Below, piece by piece: positions 63,079 through 64,000 of a stretch of 64,000 bases of DNA (position 1 is the first letter of the stretch; each line of letters starts with the position of its first letter). The stretch covers positions 62,001-126,000 of the forward strand of contig NZ_BAABLD010000005.1 of NCBI RefSeq assembly GCF_039544165.1. Direction: 5' to 3'. This stretch comes from Viridibacterium curvum. Lineage in GTDB: Bacteria; Pseudomonadota; Gammaproteobacteria; Burkholderiales; Rhodocyclaceae. Made by a program: the position numbers and the translations under genes. The notes under the pieces were generated by a model. It did no database searches and was not told the DNA's origin. It saw only the letters and a list, made by a program, of their open reading frames with translations.

Positions 63079-64000
63079 ATGACCATCCTTCTTGTTGCAG
63101 AACATGACAACCAACACCTGCAGAGCGGCACCCGCAATGCACTGACCGCAGCACAGCGCATTGGTGGCGATGTGCACATCGCCGTCATCGGCAGCGGCTG
63201 CGCCGCGGTCGCCGAAGCCGCTGCAAAGCTGGCCGGCGTGAGCAAGGTACGCGTCGTGGACGCGGCGCACTACGCCGACCAGACCGCCGAAAACCTCGGC
63301 ATCGTGCTGGCCCAGCTTGCCGGGGGCTACAGCCACGTCGTGCTGCCAGCCACCAGCTTCGGCAAGAACCTCGGGCCCCGCGTTGCGGCCCTGCTGGATG
63401 TGGCGCAGATCTCCGACATCATCGAAGTGAAGGCGCCTGACACCTTCGTGCGCCCCATCTACGCCGGCAATGCGCTGGAAACGGTGCGCAGCAGCGATGC
63501 GCTCAAGGTCGTTACGGTGCGTACTTCGGCATTCGACGCGGCAGCAGAGGGAGGCAGCGCCGCTGTTGAAACCGCTCCTGCCGGCCCGGATCTCGGCGTC
63601 AGCAAGCTCGTCAGCCGCGCACTCACCGAGTCGGCGCGTCCCGAGCTGGGCAGTGCCAAAGTCGTCGTATCGGGAGGGCGCGCGCTGGGTAGCGCTGAAA
63701 GCTTCCACAGCGTGCTCGAACCCCTGGCCGACAAGCTTGGTGCCGCGATTGGCGCCTCGCGTGCTGCGGTCGACGCCAACTTCGCGCCCAATGATGCCCA
63801 GGTTGGCCAGACCGGCAAGGTCGTTGCGCCAGACCTGTACATCGCCATCGGTATCTCCGGCGCGATCCAGCACCTTGCCGGCATGAAGGACTCCAAGGTC
63901 ATCGTCGCGATCAACAAGGATCCCGATGCCGCGATCTTCCAGGTCGCGGATTACGGCCTGGTTGCCGATCTTTTCGAGGCAGTCCCCCAACTCGTCTCTG
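63079..64000 (+). CDS. etfA: electron transfer flavoprotein alpha subunit (3' end cut by window edge)
   Basis: The open frame from ATG 63079 runs 307 codons to the right edge, ending in GLVADLFEAVPQLVS, so only the last few residues are missing. It contains the FAD-binding C-terminal domain with KVVVSGGRALGS, ASRAAVDANFAPNDAQVGQTGKVVAPDLYIAIGISGAIQH and INKDPDAAIFQVADYG. It forms the heterodimer with EtfB. GAGGAAG precedes the start. Confidence 0.96.
   Translation, partial: MTILLVAEHDNQHLQSGTRNALTAAQRIGGDVHIAVIGSGCAAVAEAAAKLAGVSKVRVVDAAHYADQTAENLGIVLAQLAGGYSHVVLPATSFGKNLGPRVAALLDVAQISDIIEVKAPDTFVRPIYAGNALETVRSSDALKVVTVRTSAFDAAAEGGSAAVETAPAGPDLGVSKLVSRALTESARPELGSAKVVVSGGRALGSAESFHSVLEPLADKLGAAIGASRAAVDANFAPNDAQVGQTGKVVAPDLYIAIGISGAIQHLAGMKDSKVIVAINKDPDAAIFQVADYGLVADLFEAVPQLVS

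Overview
The window is a GC-rich chromosomal segment of a Betaproteobacterium, most likely Rhodocyclales. This rests on the PEP-CTERM-type prsK/prsR/prsT signalling genes, a lysine/alanine-rich histone H1-like protein with the betaproteobacterial C-terminal tail, the rpmB-rpmG, queA-tgt-yajC-secD-secF and nrdA-nrdB blocks, and the general gene repertoire. No rRNA, CRISPR array, transposase or prophage is visible. One tRNA (Leu, anticodon CAA) is present. Both edges cut a gene: an SGNH-type acyltransferase partner on the left and etfA on the right.

Layout. 1-7450 (minus): a cell-surface polysaccharide-type locus (large lipoprotein resembling RIFT-barrel/toroid polysaccharide lyases, polytopic membrane protein, MBOAT O-acyltransferase, SGNH protein) with argB embedded in it. 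7872-10818 (minus): coaBC-dut-secreted RNase-barstar-nudB, the last four genes overlapping by 1-4 bases. 10875-20170 (plus): radC, rpmB-rpmG, aroG-type DAHP synthase, DUF1015, HDAC-like deacetylase, dapA, bamC and a CcoI/FixI-type copper ATPase. 20222-20869: a PEP-CTERM protein preceded by an excellent sigma-54 promoter. 21068-26727 (minus): tRNA-Leu, queA, tgt, yajC, secD, secF. 26763-33354 (minus): an ABC export operon (membrane-fusion protein, ATPase, two FtsX-type permeases, a transglutaminase-like protein, an HhH protein) invaded by a low-GC DUF4238 gene. 33476-36664: esterase, MATE transporter, cobA. 37201-44968 (plus): EPS sugar transferase, PrsK sensor kinase, PrsR sigma-54 activator, PrsT TPR lipoprotein. 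45070-47881: trypsin-like protease, nnr, ampD. 48053-52779: NrdR boxes, nrdA, nrdB. 52898-64000: histone-like protein, lytic transglycosylase, maeB, patatin, D,D-endopeptidase, iclR-family regulator, dsbB, EF-hand protein, etfBA.

How it fits together. The most coherent signal is a split PEP-CTERM regulatory circuit. PrsK/PrsR (38.7-42.2 kb) are a histidine kinase and a GAFTGA-containing sigma-54 enhancer-binding protein, and the only PEP-CTERM substrate in the window (20.2 kb) has a TGGCAC-N5-TTGCA promoter. The exosortase itself is not in the window. Other sequence-level signals are a pair of NrdR boxes exactly 31 bp apart before nrdA, a 25-bp palindrome touching the start codon of the IclR gene (probable autoregulation, probably leaderless mRNA), a large stem-loop between tgt and yajC, a 158-bp composite intergenic repeat with 13-bp terminal inverted repeats, and a near-consensus sigma-70 promoter with a leader of about 290 nt before the lytic transglycosylase gene.
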